From JAJZMA01 sp021850405 (GTDB lineage: Bacteria; Chloroflexota; Dormibacteria; Aeolococcales; Aeolococcaceae), in assembly GCA_027365835.1 (NCBI GenBank), contig DAHXLU010000065.1, positions 1-50,604 on the forward strand: a DNA stretch of 50,604 bases, in the 5' to 3' direction. Position 1 is the first letter of the stretch; each line of letters begins with the position of its first letter. Under the pieces are notes generated by a model. That model saw only the letters and a program-made list of their open reading frames with translations, was not told where the DNA came from and searched no databases. Positions 1 through 9,724 of the stretch are shown in pieces. Both the position numbers and the translations under genes were made by a program.

Positions 1-225
1 CTGACCACCTGCTGCCACACTTTTCCTCAGGTAGATTCCAGAAAAATCCCAACTCGCCAAAAGACGATCCAGAGGACTGCCACGCAACTGCATTCTCTCA
101 GTCCGCTCTCAAAAGCCCCTTTGTCAACCAGCCTTCTAGCCACCAGTTTCCCAGTACCCCCCTTCAGAGCTGAACAAGCCGGTAACAGTTGCTCCATGCG
201 GCCCGTTTAAGGATATTCTGAGCGC

Positions 226-2243
226 ATGCTGGGGATCGATCCTGTAGGCGCAGGCTGTAGTCGATGGGCTGGCTTCAGCTACCGTAAGTTTGGTAACAGC
301 GGAGCCCGCGGTGGCAGGGGTTATGTCTGGGGTGCCACGCTTGTTGCCATGCTCCTCCCTGTGCTCGGACTGCCCCTCTATGCTGCGCCGGTCAGCGCTG
401 CAACCGGGTGGGCGATTGTCGCTTCCCCCAAACAGACGTCAACCGAAAACTACACGCTCTCGTCGATTGCCTGCCCCGCTACCAACATGTGCTGGGCAGT
501 CGGAAACTACGACACAAGCTCAACCGACGACGTAGCCCTCGTAGAAGAGTACAACGGCTCTGCCTGGAGTATCGTGTCAACGCCGACGGTGTCGTCCACA
601 TCTGCAGTCCTGACTGGGGTTGCGTGTGTCTCCACGTCATTCTGCCTTGCAGTGGGCTACTACTACAACGGGTCGTATGATATGACTTTGTCGGAGGAAT
701 ATCTGGGGAGTACATGGTCAGTTGTATACCCAACTAACGGAACTACGTCCGGAAATAATGTCTAAATGGGGTAACATGTATTAGCGCAACGGACTGCTGG
801 GGAGTTGGGTACTACGTCGGCAGCACAGTACTGACCCTTGCCGAAAACTGGACCGGATCTTCCTGGGCATCACCTGTAACGTCAGCCAATATAAAAATCA
901 AAGGAGGAACCGCCAATAATTCTTTCACCGCTGTCTCATGCGACGCATCCAGCGACTGCTGGGCGGTGGGAAATTATTACACTATTACCACATCTTGTAC
1001 GTCCATTTGCAGAGTTTACGATACCTTCTACCCACTCGCGGAAAACTATGCTGGGGCATCCTTCAGTTCTGCAACAGTACCAGCAGGTAGTCAATCCTAT
1101 ACCGGAGTAGATTGCCTCACCTCTTCAGATTGCTGGGCGAGTGACAACCTTGGGAACACAGATAATTACACCGGCTCCTGGGGGTCACTGGTAGCCACCG
1201 GGGCCACGTCACTTAACGACGTCACCTGCACGAGCAGCACCAACTGCTGGGCAGTGGGTGTGCTCGTAAACAGTTCCAGCTATGACAATACTTTTATCAC
1301 AGAGTACACTGGGAGCTGGGCTACTGTTGCCTCTCCCAATGCCACCTCCACCAGCGACAACAATCTGAATGGGGTTGCATGCGTACCAGGTACAGTCTCT
1401 GACTGCTGGGCCGTAGGTGATTATGTAGATTCCGTAGGCTACGACCAGACCCTTATTGAACAGTACAGTGCTCCGCTAGCCACATCTACGACCACGCTTT
1501 CCACCTCAGCCAACCCGGCAGAGGTAGTTACCTTCACTGCAGTGGTATCTGGAGGAAGTGGTAATCCCACCCCAACTGGAACGGTGACTTTCAATAACAC
1601 TACCTCCTCCACCGTGCTTTGCAACGCTGTCACCGTTGCCCAGGGATCGCTTCCATCGTATGAGGCGGAAGCCACCTGTTCGGTGACACTTCCCACAACT
1701 GGTGGCCCCTTCAGCATTGACGCTGTCTACAGTGGCGACACTAACTATGCGACCAGTACTTCCAACACCATAAGCCAGGCTACCAATACTTGCGCTGGGG
1801 GTGCACTCACCCTTTCTGCGCCTGCCAGCATTCCCATTCCGGGGCCCACACTTACTGGCCTTGATCAATCAGTTGCGTCTTCAGTTGACCTAGATCCCAG
1901 CGACATGACCGGCACCGGCTCCGGGTGGAACGTGCAGGCCACCTCCACTACCTTCGCGGATGCTGGTGGTGCAACACTGCCTACGACCGCGACGAGCTTC
2001 ACTGGAGCCTCTGTAGCCGCAGGATCTGGGAACTGCAATCTGCCGACCAGCAGCGTCACGTACAATGTGGTGCTCCCAGCTGCCAGCACTGCCCCCGCCC
2101 CTGTCGTCATCTATGACGCAGCCAACAGCACTGGGGAGGGGCCAAGTGTTGTGACCATGGATTTCGAAGCTACCATCCCAGCTGATGCCTATGCACAGAC
2201 CTACAGCTCGACCTGGACATTCACGATTGTCGCTGGTCCATGA
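226..2243 (+). pseudogene. Secreted CWAVG-repeat / Ig-like surface protein, broken by a frameshift
   Basis: A large exported protein in two frames. The first part (226-765) has an N-terminal hydrophobic signal segment ending near APVSAA. It then has two repeats of about 40 residues of the type LxxVxCxSxxxCWAVGxY...EYxGSxWS. The reading then passes into another frame, which is open from about 762 to 2243. It holds five more such repeats, one Ig-like (Big_3/5 type) domain starting near TTTLSTSANPA, and a C-terminal beta-rich WxL-like domain. Stop TAA at 763-765 is reached only because one base appears to be missing near 760. A -1 step there joins NNV to LNGVTC, which restores repeat three exactly. 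The start at 226 has AAGGA at 209-213. Probably a cell-surface adhesin or beta-propeller-like protein; function unknown. The break could be a real mutation, phase variation or a sequencing error. Confidence 0.75.
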
Positions 2244-2311
2244 CGGCAGGGGTGGGATAGCTATTGGGACCTACGGCTGTCGTGCTTGAGACCGCAGGGA
2301 AGATAGCACTG

Positions 2312-2332
2312 GGCAGAGGTTTCCACTCTGCC
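2312..2332. terminator. Hairpin between convergent genes
   Basis: A perfect 7-bp inverted repeat, GGCAGAG with CTCTGCC and a 7-nt loop, lies between the stop codons of the repeat protein (plus) and the yihY-like gene (minus). There is no strong T-run, so use as a bidirectional terminator is inferred from position only. Confidence 0.35.
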
Positions 2333-2374
2333 TTAGCCGGTCTAAAGTTGCGTGCTGTGGCACTTGCCGCCGAG

Positions 2375-3478
2375 TCACTTTCGTTTGTGTCGGTGCGATT
2401 TGTGGGCAGCTGGCCGCTTGGCTGATGCACGCGGCACCCCGGTTTCAGTAGTGGGACTGGAGCTGACAGGCTCTGGAGTGCTGGCTGAAGCTGCTGCGCC
2501 CACTCCCACACCTGGATGCCCCACTGCGCGTTGCTGTTTTCCCCGGCGCAGCCTGGTACCTCCTGCAGTAGAGCGGTCATACAGCTCGCCGCCCACTGCG
2601 CCGCCAATCACTGTGATCTGTCCCAGGAGCATGGCGTAGGCAAGGAGCAGAAAGAGCAGTGCAAAGGTGGTCCCGTACGAATCAAACCCGTGGCTTAACC
2701 TGAAATAAAGTGGAAAGGCAAGGGTGACTGCCTCAAACAGGCACGCAGCCGTAAGCGCTGCTCCAAGTACCTGGCTCCAGCTCTGCCGCACCCGCGGAAT
2801 CACCCTGTATATGGCGCCAAAGAGCAACAGCCCGTCCAGCACTCCTGTCACTATCTGCACCAGCAGCGGTAGGGAGCTGTCCCTGAGTGAAGGTGGCACC
2901 CCAGCAATATCGCGCATAAGCGACAGCGCCGAAGACGTTGCCAGGGCTATGATCAGCAGGACGGCAAAGAGGATGACCATGGCGGCCGCCATGAGCTTCT
3001 GTCGCAGGACGCCCCTGGGTTCTTTGCCATAGAGCAGGTTCAGCACCTGGTCCATCATTCCAAAGAGGGAAATGCCACTCCAGAAGAGCCCTGCAATACT
3101 GACCACCACAAGTATCCCAGCATCGGCGCGGTAATGGGTGAGAGCCGTGAGTATTGCTCCCTGGTTCTGCCTGCCAAAGAGGGCCGCCACCGTCCTTGCC
3201 AGGAGCGACCCAGCATGTTCTCCCCCGGGGAGCAGGCTTGCTCCCGTAATCGTTATCAGGGTGATCGGGAAGAAGGCAAACAGCGCATTCCACGCCAGCA
3301 GGGTGGCCAGGTTTGGCCCCTGTTTCTCCAGATAGCGGGCCAGAATGCCCGCTGCCAGCAGCCTGTGACTCCTTTGCTGCCCGGTGGGCGGACGCAGTCC
3401 CTTGTCATGGGGTCGATCGGGGCTCCTTGTTTGCTGTATTCTTTTCAAGGCATGTCCCTTCTGTAACTGCCGCGACAT
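2375..3478 (-). CDS. YihY/BrkB-family inner membrane protein
   Basis: A 367-residue polytopic membrane protein of the YihY/UPF0761 (BrkB, formerly called RNase BN) family. The family hallmark is visible: an early amphipathic stretch with LLAWNALFAFFPITL, then about six hydrophobic helices including FWSGISLFGMMDQVLNLLYG, and a late segment ending GQITVIGGAVGGEL. The last 60 or so residues are a basic, Ser/Pro/Ala-rich cytoplasmic tail. The N-terminal 40 residues are also basic. The family role is not settled; transport or export has been proposed. It is transcribed divergently from alaS and converges on the broken surface-protein gene. GAGTGGG directly before the ATG is a poor ribosome site, so the true start may differ. 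Confidence 0.85.
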   Translation of the reverse strand: MSRQLQKGHALKRIQQTRSPDRPHDKGLRPPTGQQRSHRLLAAGILARYLEKQGPNLATLLAWNALFAFFPITLITITGASLLPGGEHAGSLLARTVAALFGRQNQGAILTALTHYRADAGILVVVSIAGLFWSGISLFGMMDQVLNLLYGKEPRGVLRQKLMAAAMVILFAVLLIIALATSSALSLMRDIAGVPPSLRDSSLPLLVQIVTGVLDGLLLFGAIYRVIPRVRQSWSQVLGAALTAACLFEAVTLAFPLYFRLSHGFDSYGTTFALLFLLLAYAMLLGQITVIGGAVGGELYDRSTAGGTRLRRGKQQRAVGHPGVGVGAAASASTPEPVSSSPTTETGVPRASAKRPAAHKSHRHKRK

Positions 3479-3632
3479 CCCACTCGTTTGAGCAGGAGGT
3501 GGGGCTCCTGGAGCCCCTCTTGTGGATACTGCCCCAGGCGCCCTAACCCATGCGAGGTTTGTTCATAAGGATTTTATCGTCAGGTGACAAGGTCAGGCGT
3601 ACTCTGGCCCTCACCGTCTGGAGTTACATCTT

Positions 3633-6200
3633 TTGTCAGTCGCCGGCCCGGACATAAGGACAGCGTTTGCCTCGTTCTTCCAGAAGAATGGTCACCTGCT
3701 GCTATCCAGTGCTCCTCTTGTGCCTCACGGGGACAGAAGCCTGCTCTTCACCGTGGCTGGAATGGTCCCACTCAAGGCCTATTTCCTCGGACAGGATACG
3801 TCACCAGCAGGAAGGCTTACGAGCTGCCAGAAATGTTTCCGTACCGAGGATCTGGAGCAGGTGGGGTTTACTGCAAGGCACCACACGTTTTTTGAGATGC
3901 TTGGCAACTTCTCAATTGGCGACTATTACAAGGATGAGGCAATTGCCTATGCCTTTTCGTTTCTCACCAGGGATCTGGGCCTGGACCCACGGCGACTCGC
4001 ATTCACCATCCACCCAGATGATGAGGTGGCCCGCAAGGCGTGGAAGAAGGTTGCCGCAGTCGGAGACGACCGGATCGTGCCTTTGTCTGAAAACTTCTGG
4101 GAGATGGGAAAGGGATTGCCTGGCCCGTGTGGGTATGACAGCGAGCTTTTCTGGGATACGGAAAAGACGTGCTCCTGCGGCAGGAGCAACTGCCAGCCCG
4201 GGTGCGATGGCGACCGCTGGCTTGAGATCTGGAACCTGGTGTTTATGGAGTTTGACCGCACGCAGGACGGAACCCTGTTACCCCTGCCGCGCCCATCCAT
4301 CGATACTGGCATGGGCCTTGAGCGCATCACAGCAGTGGTTGAAGGGGTAGGGAGCAACTTCGACACCTCCCTCCTTGCGCCACTCGTGCAGGGGTTTGCC
4401 TCCCGCTCTGCCAATCCTGACGCCGACAGCGCCGCATGGAGGGTATGCGCAGACCATGTGCGTGGCGCGAGCTTCCTTGTGGCCGATGGCGTGCTGCCCG
4501 GCAACGAAGGAAGAGGGTATGTCCTCCGCCGGCTGATTCGCCGTGCAGCACTGTTTGCGCGCCGGGCAGAGCTAACGGGTGGACTCGCAGCCGGGGTGGG
4601 AGAGCTGGCCTCAATCATGGGAGAAGCCTATCCGGAGCTGCACGAGCGTCAAGCCTTTATCCAGGGCGTGATACAGACCGAAGAGATGGCCTTTGCACAG
4701 ACCCTTGATGCAGGGATGTCGCGGCTGGATCAGCTCCTTGCCCAGGCAGGGAGCGGCGCTACCCTCTCAGGACAGGATGCATTTCGCCTGCATGATACGT
4801 ATGGTCTTCCGGTAGAGGTTACCGTGGAACTGGCGCGGCAACAGCGGGTGGCAGTGGACATGGCTGGCTTTCAGGAAGAGCTGTCCCGCCAGCAGGAGCG
4901 CAGCCGCTCATCTGCCCGCACCCAGGGGAACAAGGTTAGCGAGGTGCCTTCAGCGACAACAACTTTTGTTGGATACGACCAGCTTGAGATCGACACCCAG
5001 GTAATCTCGGTGCTGCCAGATGAGGTGGCAGGGCAGGGACACTTCCTGGTTTTCCTGGAGGAAAGCCCCTTCTATGCCGAAGCTGGTGGCCAGGTCGGAG
5101 ACAGCGGCACACTGAGATGGGAATCAGGCAGCGCACTGGTGCTGGACACCACCTACGTGGCCGACAAGGTACGTGCCCACCATGTGAAAGCAGACAGTCC
5201 TCCGGCCCCTGGCACAAGAGTGACGGCCAGCGTGGATGCCCTCCGCAGGGCGGCCATCGCCCGCCACCATAGCGCAACTCATCTGTTGCACAAGGCGTTG
5301 CGTGAAGTGCTTGGAGAATCCGCTGTACAGCGCGGGTCCTACGTCGGGCCGCAGCATGCCACCTTTGACTTTGCCTTTGCCCGTGCCCTGACTGAAAGCG
5401 AGATAGAAAGGGTGGAAGAGACGACCAACAGTGCCATCCGGGCAAACTACCATCGGAGTGTGGATCTTCTCCCGATCGGAGAAGCCCGCCGGAAGGGTGC
5501 GGTAGCTCTCTTTGGAGAGAGATATGGAGAGACCGTGCGTATCGTCGATTTTGGCGGATGGGCCATGGAGCTTTGCGGCGGGACTCATGTGGCTGACAGT
5601 GGAAACATAGGATGTGTATTCATACTGGGTGAGCAGGGCATCGGCCAGGGGGTGCGGCGCATCAGCATGGTTGCGGGCGATGCTGCGGTTGCCACTTTCC
5701 GGGGCAACCACAGGCGCTTGCGTGAGGTAGCCTCAGGCCTGCGAGTTCGCGTTGAGGAGGTCCCCGAGCGGGTGGCCCTGATGGCTGCCCGGTTGCGGGA
5801 ACTGGAAAAGGCGACGCGGACAGGCGACCGGGGCGCCCAGGCACTACTCTCAAGGGCTACCATAGAGGAGCATGGGGATGTCCGACTTGCAGTCCTGGAT
5901 ATACCTGATGCAGATAGCGAACTGGTAGGTGTACTGACTGATGGGCTATTTTCCGAACGGATGCACGGCAAGGGGGTTGCTCTCGTCCTGGGGAAGGAGA
6001 CACTCGCAATCAAGGTGGGCCCTGAGGAAGTGTCCCGCGGTGTATCAGCACGGGTACTTGTGAATGCGGCGGCGGCTGCTGCCGGCGGCAAGGGGGGAGG
6101 GCGGCCCGAGTTTGGCCGGGGGGGATTTGAATCAGGGAGAAGGGCAGGGGTGCCCGCTGCAATCCGCAGCGTTTTAGCAGGAGAAAAAGTTGATGCTTAG
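3633..6200 (+). CDS. alaS: Alanyl-tRNA synthetase
   Basis: Charges tRNA-Ala with alanine in the cytoplasm. At 855 residues it is close to the usual 870-880. The class II catalytic core is at the N-terminus (RTAFASFFQKNGH, CFRTEDLEQVG, FFEMLGNFSIGDYYK). The editing domain carries the zinc motif HHSATHLLH near residue 544 and CGGTH near 648. The C-Ala domain ends in a Gly-rich GGKGGGRPEF-type segment. The start is TTG, preceded at 9 nt by GGAG (3620-3623); no better start precedes the conserved N-terminus. The stop overlaps the start of the following FtsA-like gene, so the two are probably co-transcribed. It opens the long plus-strand block. Confidence 0.97.
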   Translation: MSVAGPDIRTAFASFFQKNGHLLLSSAPLVPHGDRSLLFTVAGMVPLKAYFLGQDTSPAGRLTSCQKCFRTEDLEQVGFTARHHTFFEMLGNFSIGDYYKDEAIAYAFSFLTRDLGLDPRRLAFTIHPDDEVARKAWKKVAAVGDDRIVPLSENFWEMGKGLPGPCGYDSELFWDTEKTCSCGRSNCQPGCDGDRWLEIWNLVFMEFDRTQDGTLLPLPRPSIDTGMGLERITAVVEGVGSNFDTSLLAPLVQGFASRSANPDADSAAWRVCADHVRGASFLVADGVLPGNEGRGYVLRRLIRRAALFARRAELTGGLAAGVGELASIMGEAYPELHERQAFIQGVIQTEEMAFAQTLDAGMSRLDQLLAQAGSGATLSGQDAFRLHDTYGLPVEVTVELARQQRVAVDMAGFQEELSRQQERSRSSARTQGNKVSEVPSATTTFVGYDQLEIDTQVISVLPDEVAGQGHFLVFLEESPFYAEAGGQVGDSGTLRWESGSALVLDTTYVADKVRAHHVKADSPPAPGTRVTASVDALRRAAIARHHSATHLLHKALREVLGESAVQRGSYVGPQHATFDFAFARALTESEIERVEETTNSAIRANYHRSVDLLPIGEARRKGAVALFGERYGETVRIVDFGGWAMELCGGTHVADSGNIGCVFILGEQGIGQGVRRISMVAGDAAVATFRGNHRRLREVASGLRVRVEEVPERVALMAARLRELEKATRTGDRGAQALLSRATIEEHGDVRLAVLDIPDADSELVGVLTDGLFSERMHGKGVALVLGKETLAIKVGPEEVSRGVSARVLVNAAAAAAGGKGGGRPEFGRGGFESGRRAGVPAAIRSVLAGEKVDA

Positions 6201-7458
6201 CCGGGCGTTGCCAAAACTGGGAAAAAAGGAACCCGCACCAACCTACTTTACGGTGCTGGATATAGGTACCGAGGTGGTAAAGGCGCTCATCATCAAACGG
6301 GAAGCAGCCCGCGGTGTCGTGGTCGGCGTTGGCAAGGTCCAGCAATCCCTTTCGGACATGGAGTCTGGAGCTGTCTCCGACATCCAGGCCGTACTGGAAA
6401 ACTGCGACCGTGCACTGACTGATGCGGAAGATATGTGTGAGGTGATTCCCGCCCAGGGTGTCATAGGAATTGCCGGGGAACAGATCCAGGGATTCAGCAC
6501 CACGCTTAGCATTCCCCGCCGACAGCCACAGACCGGCATTACCCAGGCAGAGCTAACTGCAGCCCTGCAGGAGCTGCAGGAACGCGCAATGCGTGAAGCT
6601 GTCCGGAGAATGGCTCTGGAACTGGCAGTGGCAGATGTGGATATAAAGCTGGTAAACAGCGCCATCACCTCGGTGCAGATCGATGGCTATCCGGTTTCCA
6701 ACCCCTTCGATTTCCAGGGGCGCCAGATGACGATAACTGTATTCAACACGTTTGCGCCTCTTACGCATATCAGTGCTCTTGAGACTATCGCCCGGGAGCT
6801 GGATCTTGAGTTGATTACTACTGTGGCTGAGCCCTATGCACTGGCCAAGGGCTGTGCCAGCGATGACATTGTGGAGATGGGCGGGATTTTCATCGACGTA
6901 GGGGGGGGCACCACCGATGTGGCCATGGTGCGGGGGGGAGGGCTGCAGTCCACCAGGATGTTTGCGCTGGGAGGGCGCGCATTTACCAAGCAGATTGCAT
7001 CCGAGCTTGAGATGAGTCTCGAAGAGGCAGAGCGGTTCAAGATTGCCTACTCAGAGGGAAGACTTGCCGCGCATCAGCGGGCACTTGCACATCGTGCAAT
7101 AGCACCAAGTGCTGAGGTCTTGCTCCAGGGCGTCGCACTCTCACTCGAGGAGATTGCAAAGGATGAGCCTCTCCCTGCTGCAATCTATATAGCTGGTGGG
7201 GGCGGGGCCCTGCCCGAAATCCAGCAGGGCTTGCGCAGCCATGACTGGGCAAGTACTCTCAGATTTGTGCAACAACCAACAGTCAAAATGCTTGCACCTA
7301 CCGATGTACACGGTATATTTGACGCGACAGGGATGCTGCGCGGTACCCAGGACATCACCCCAATGGGGCTCGCCTGGCACATCGTGCGGCCTGATGAGGA
7401 TGATACCGACAAGCTTGGGGGAGTGATGAAGAGAGTTATGAAACTGATGAAGGTATAA
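6193..7458 (+). CDS. FtsA/PilM-like actin-fold ATPase
   Basis: A 421-residue member of the FtsA/MreB/PilM actin-like superfamily. The phosphate-1 motif is LDIGTEVVKA near residue 22. The SHS2/1C-type insertion follows, then phosphate-2 FIDVGGGTTDVAM near residue 233 and a C-terminal IYIAGGGGALP adenosine motif. A short basic amphipathic C-terminus (GGVMKRVMKLMKV) resembles the FtsA membrane-targeting helix. ATG at 6193 is preferred because AGGAG at 6179-6183 lies 9 nt upstream; a TTG three bases earlier is the alternative. It is followed within 6 nt by a single-pass surface-type protein and a few genes later by a prepilin peptidase. A role in envelope or pilus assembly (PilM-like) is therefore as plausible as cell division. 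No ftsZ is in the window. Confidence 0.75.
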   Translation: MLSRALPKLGKKEPAPTYFTVLDIGTEVVKALIIKREAARGVVVGVGKVQQSLSDMESGAVSDIQAVLENCDRALTDAEDMCEVIPAQGVIGIAGEQIQGFSTTLSIPRRQPQTGITQAELTAALQELQERAMREAVRRMALELAVADVDIKLVNSAITSVQIDGYPVSNPFDFQGRQMTITVFNTFAPLTHISALETIARELDLELITTVAEPYALAKGCASDDIVEMGGIFIDVGGGTTDVAMVRGGGLQSTRMFALGGRAFTKQIASELEMSLEEAERFKIAYSEGRLAAHQRALAHRAIAPSAEVLLQGVALSLEEIAKDEPLPAAIYIAGGGGALPEIQQGLRSHDWASTLRFVQQPTVKMLAPTDVHGIFDATGMLRGTQDITPMGLAWHIVRPDEDDTDKLGGVMKRVMKLMKV

Positions 7459-7463
7459 CGACC

Positions 7464-9260
7464 ATGGCAACAGTGCTTCAGGTTCAGCCTAACGATGAAG
7501 TGACAGAACTGGTGGAAAAGCTGCGGGCGGACCGCGGGTCCGGTGACATCACCCTTGTGGTTCCGCAGGGCAGCAGGCTTGCGCAGAGCCAGGTCAACGT
7601 CCGCCTCCTGGGCCGGTATGCCACCCAGGCGGGGCGCCCAATGGCAATTATCAGCGCGGACCGGCGTGTACTGGCAGCTGCCACTGCTGCTGGCATGCGG
7701 TCCTTTGAATCGCCGGAAGAGTATTACGCTGCGACCGGTGAGTACGCTGCAGAGCCGGTGGTTGCAAAACCATCAGCCAGGGAGGTCCATGGCCCAGGCA
7801 GCGCAGGACTAGCTGCAGCAGCCGCTACCGCAACCATCGCCACAGAGACCGCTTCGGTGGGACATGTATTTACTGCCGCGCAAGCGGCACCAGCCAGGGG
7901 GACTGTGGCGCCGTCCCCAGGTTCACCGCATGGAGGGGCCGCCGTACCGGGTTCACCACCCCCGCAGTCAAAGGACAGCACCGCTGCTTTGGGAGACGGA
8001 GGAAAGGGCAGGCTCTATATTCTGGCCGGGGCCATTCTCGTCCTGGGTGTTTTGCTGTTCGCCATCTTTGGTTCGACTGCGACGGTGACAGCCACTATCA
8101 ATGCAACACCAGTCAGCGTCAACAGCATCATCCAGGGTAGCGCCTCGTCTTCCACTGCGAGCACTCCAGGGCATGTGCTTACCCGGGTACTGTCTGCAAG
8201 TCAGAGCCAGGTCATTACTGCCAAGCCAACGGGCACCAAGCTGCTCCCTGCTGTGGCGGCAACGGGCAATGTTGAACTTGAGACCTCGATACCCGCGCCC
8301 GATACAGTTTCGGTGACGGTGCCACAAGGGTCAATCTTTGAGACCTCAGACAACCCACCGGTCGTATTTGTAGTCACGCAGACTACCGTAGCTGTGATGC
8401 AGGGGCCTCCCGCCGGGAGTCCAAACACCAGTTATGGGGCGCCGAGCAACCCGATCCCGGTGCAGGCCCAGGTACCCGGTACCACTGGCAATGTAGTTGC
8501 AGGCGCGATCAACCAGTGGCCCGATAATCCCTGCAACAGCAGTGGCAACGGCAACGGCAATGGCAACTCGGTCGGGTCGTCTGGCTGCCAGTTCCCAGCG
8601 TCGCTTCTTGCTGCAACCAACCAGAGTGAAACCTCAGGCGGGGTGAACGCACAGAAGGTGACAGTGTTCTCCCAGGCGGACATCACCTCCCTGAACAGCA
8701 CAGTCAGCCAGGATGAGACCAGGCTGACTGCTCAGGTGGTGTCCCAGATCAAGAGCCAGGCAAACGGCGATACGCTGGCGATAGACCCGGGGGGAGGTGG
8801 TGAGCAGATGACAACGACAGTAACCCCGGCAGTTCCCGCCGTAGGCACCCAGAGCACCGGACTGTCGATAACAGTGAATGTGGCAGGTCAGGCAGCAGCA
8901 TTCAACGCTGCTGCACTAAAGAACCTGGTCCGGCAGGAGCTTGTCTCAAAGGTTCCCAAGGGGGACATGCTGGTTGCCAATCCCACCATACCGGTACCAG
9001 CAGTTACCCAGGCTTCGGCCAACGGGATAGTCATATTCAGTGCCTCCGCCTCGGGCTATGACCAGCCCAGGGTCAATTTTGCCCAGCTGAAAAAGGAACT
9101 CGCCGGAAAATCCTCCTCAGCGGCGAGCAGTCTCATCCGGTCAGCCATGGGGGGCAACCTGGTGCAGTCGATAATTATCAAGGAAAGCCCCTTCCCGTTT
9201 TTCACGCTGCCAGTTTTCTCGAATCACATCCAGATAAATGAGAAGGTGATTGCATCCTGA
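7464..9260 (+). CDS. Single-pass membrane protein with baseplate J-like extracellular region
   Basis: 598 residues. The N-terminal 75 residues form an alpha/beta cytoplasmic domain (ITLVVPQGSRLAQ, then AIISADRRVLAAATAAG). Then come an Ala/Pro-rich linker and one transmembrane helix (ILAGAILVLGVLLFAIFG, near residue 195). The long Thr/Val/Ala-rich exterior part resembles proteins annotated as baseplate J/gp47-like in Chloroflexota and relatives. There is no phage context here, so I take it as a cell-envelope protein of unknown role. It sits directly after the actin-like ATPase, which could be its cytoplasmic partner. A short Gly-Asn tract is encoded by a hexanucleotide repeat (8544-8567). Confidence 0.65.
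   Translation: MATVLQVQPNDEVTELVEKLRADRGSGDITLVVPQGSRLAQSQVNVRLLGRYATQAGRPMAIISADRRVLAAATAAGMRSFESPEEYYAATGEYAAEPVVAKPSAREVHGPGSAGLAAAAATATIATETASVGHVFTAAQAAPARGTVAPSPGSPHGGAAVPGSPPPQSKDSTAALGDGGKGRLYILAGAILVLGVLLFAIFGSTATVTATINATPVSVNSIIQGSASSSTASTPGHVLTRVLSASQSQVITAKPTGTKLLPAVAATGNVELETSIPAPDTVSVTVPQGSIFETSDNPPVVFVVTQTTVAVMQGPPAGSPNTSYGAPSNPIPVQAQVPGTTGNVVAGAINQWPDNPCNSSGNGNGNGNSVGSSGCQFPASLLAATNQSETSGGVNAQKVTVFSQADITSLNSTVSQDETRLTAQVVSQIKSQANGDTLAIDPGGGGEQMTTTVTPAVPAVGTQSTGLSITVNVAGQAAAFNAAALKNLVRQELVSKVPKGDMLVANPTIPVPAVTQASANGIVIFSASASGYDQPRVNFAQLKKELAGKSSSAASSLIRSAMGGNLVQSIIIKESPFPFFTLPVFSNHIQINEKVIAS
8544..8567 (+). repeat. Four tandem GGCAAC-type hexanucleotides
   Basis: Three GGCAAC units and one GGCAAT in tandem encode a Gly-Asn tract in the extracellular part of the preceding protein. 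Gain or loss of units would keep the frame. Confidence 0.8.
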
Positions 9261-9724
9261 GTGACTGGCTTCTTCCAGCGCTCGGACTTGATCCAGGTGA
9301 GGCCAGGGTGGGCGTAGCAATAGCAGGTAGCACTGGAATCATGGCAACGCCCCTGCCATTTTTGCCAGCGCGCCCGGCTGCCAGATTCTGGAGTCTGCTT
9401 GACACTGTTGTGCAGGAAAACCAGATACAGACTATGGTTGTTGGCCTTCCACTCCACGCGTCTGGCATCGAAGGGGACGGCGCTGGTCGTGCGCGTCTGC
9501 TGGCGAACCAGGCAAGTGAGCGGTATGGGTTTTGCGTAGAACTGTGGGATGAGAGATTTACAACTGCCCACGCCAGGCGACTCCTCCAGGAATCAGGTAT
9601 TTCGTCGCGGGATGAGAAACGCAGCATTGACAGTCTGGCGGCCACGCTGCTGATTGAGAGCTGGCTACAGAGGCGCAGCGCAAGCATGGCCGGATCCGGA
9701 GGCACCGGTGCTCGTGAACGCTAG
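9257..9724 (+). CDS. ruvX: RuvX/YqgF putative Holliday junction resolvase
   Basis: An RNase H-fold nuclease of the YqgF family (pre-16S rRNA processing or Holliday junction resolution). All family motifs are present: LGLDPGEARVGVA with the first catalytic Asp, VVGLP, WDERFTT, and SIDSLAATLLIESWL with the last acidic residue. The first standard start codon in frame (GTG 9308) lies inside the first motif and would delete the catalytic Asp. The frame is open upstream only to a TGA at 9239-9241, with no ATG, GTG or TTG. CTG at 9257 overlaps the upstream stop and has GAAGG (9242-9246) 10 nt before it, so I choose it; the product is 155 residues. The stop lies within the start of mltG. Confidence 0.8.
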   Translation: MSDWLLPALGLDPGEARVGVAIAGSTGIMATPLPFLPARPAARFWSLLDTVVQENQIQTMVVGLPLHASGIEGDGAGRARLLANQASERYGFCVELWDERFTTAHARRLLQESGISSRDEKRSIDSLAATLLIESWLQRRSASMAGSGGTGARER

